A DNA stretch of 5,761 bases from Stenotrophomonas sp. GTDB lineage: Bacteria; Pseudomonadota; Gammaproteobacteria; Xanthomonadales; Xanthomonadaceae. Below, one piece after another: positions 5,758 through 5,761 of this stretch. The notes beneath the pieces were generated by a model that worked only from the letters and a program-made list of their open reading frames with translations, was not told where the DNA came from and ran no database searches. The DNA lies in NCBI GenBank assembly GCA_003484865.1, contig DMZT01000034.1:1-5761 (forward strand). Direction: 5' to 3'. Position 1 is the first letter of the stretch, and each line of letters opens with the position of its first letter. The position numbers and the translations under genes were made by a program.

Positions 5758-5761
5758 CGTC

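Noticed and set aside
3937..5761. Insertion sequence, integrase or attachment-site repeats around the AbiE cassette
   Set aside because: No transposase or integrase frame, no terminal inverted repeats and no tRNA end are visible. The right boundary is outside the window.
1..5761. CRISPR array, tRNA, rRNA or riboswitch
   Set aside because: I saw no regularly spaced repeats, cloverleaf-like segments or recognisable RNA motifs in the intergenic regions, all of which are under 130 bp.

Overview
The window looks like chromosome of a high-GC gammaproteobacterium, most likely a xanthomonad such as Stenotrophomonas, Xanthomonas or Pseudoxanthomonas. This placement is inferred from base composition and gene content; no rRNA or tRNA is present to anchor it. 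GC is about 73-77% in lines sampled from the left two thirds (46/60 at 1141-1200, 44/60 at 3721-3780). It drops to about 55-60% in the right third (33/60 at 4261-4320, 36/60 at 5161-5220).

Left part (1-892): two minus-strand genes. A lipoprotein is cut by the window edge after 29 codons. Upstream of it lies a complete RutE-type flavin nitroreductase, with a terminator-like hairpin between the two. A 129-bp divergent intergenic region containing two abutting perfect palindromes separates the nitroreductase from the plus-strand genes.

Middle part (893-3936): four plus-strand genes. These are a bacterial ELM1/GtrOC1-type putative glycosyltransferase, an exported DUF2145 protein, and a tandem pair of paralogous exported proteins of about 175 residues that I do not recognise. 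The last three all carry signal peptides and are closely spaced (67 and 34 bp), so they could form one envelope-directed transcription unit. The paralog pair is the least explained part of the window.

Right part (3946-5761): a minus-strand AbiEi-AbiEii cassette, a type IV toxin-antitoxin / abortive-infection module. The antitoxin gene comes first and overlaps the toxin gene by 8 nt. Its lower GC and its end 9 bp from the stop of the second paralog suggest horizontal acquisition into this slot. An inverted repeat ahead of the antitoxin gene is a candidate autoregulatory site.

I see no CRISPR array, insertion sequence, integrase, attachment-site repeat or RNA gene. I see no convincing new multi-gene system. 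The tandem paralog family with its DUF2145 neighbour is the best candidate for undescribed biology.
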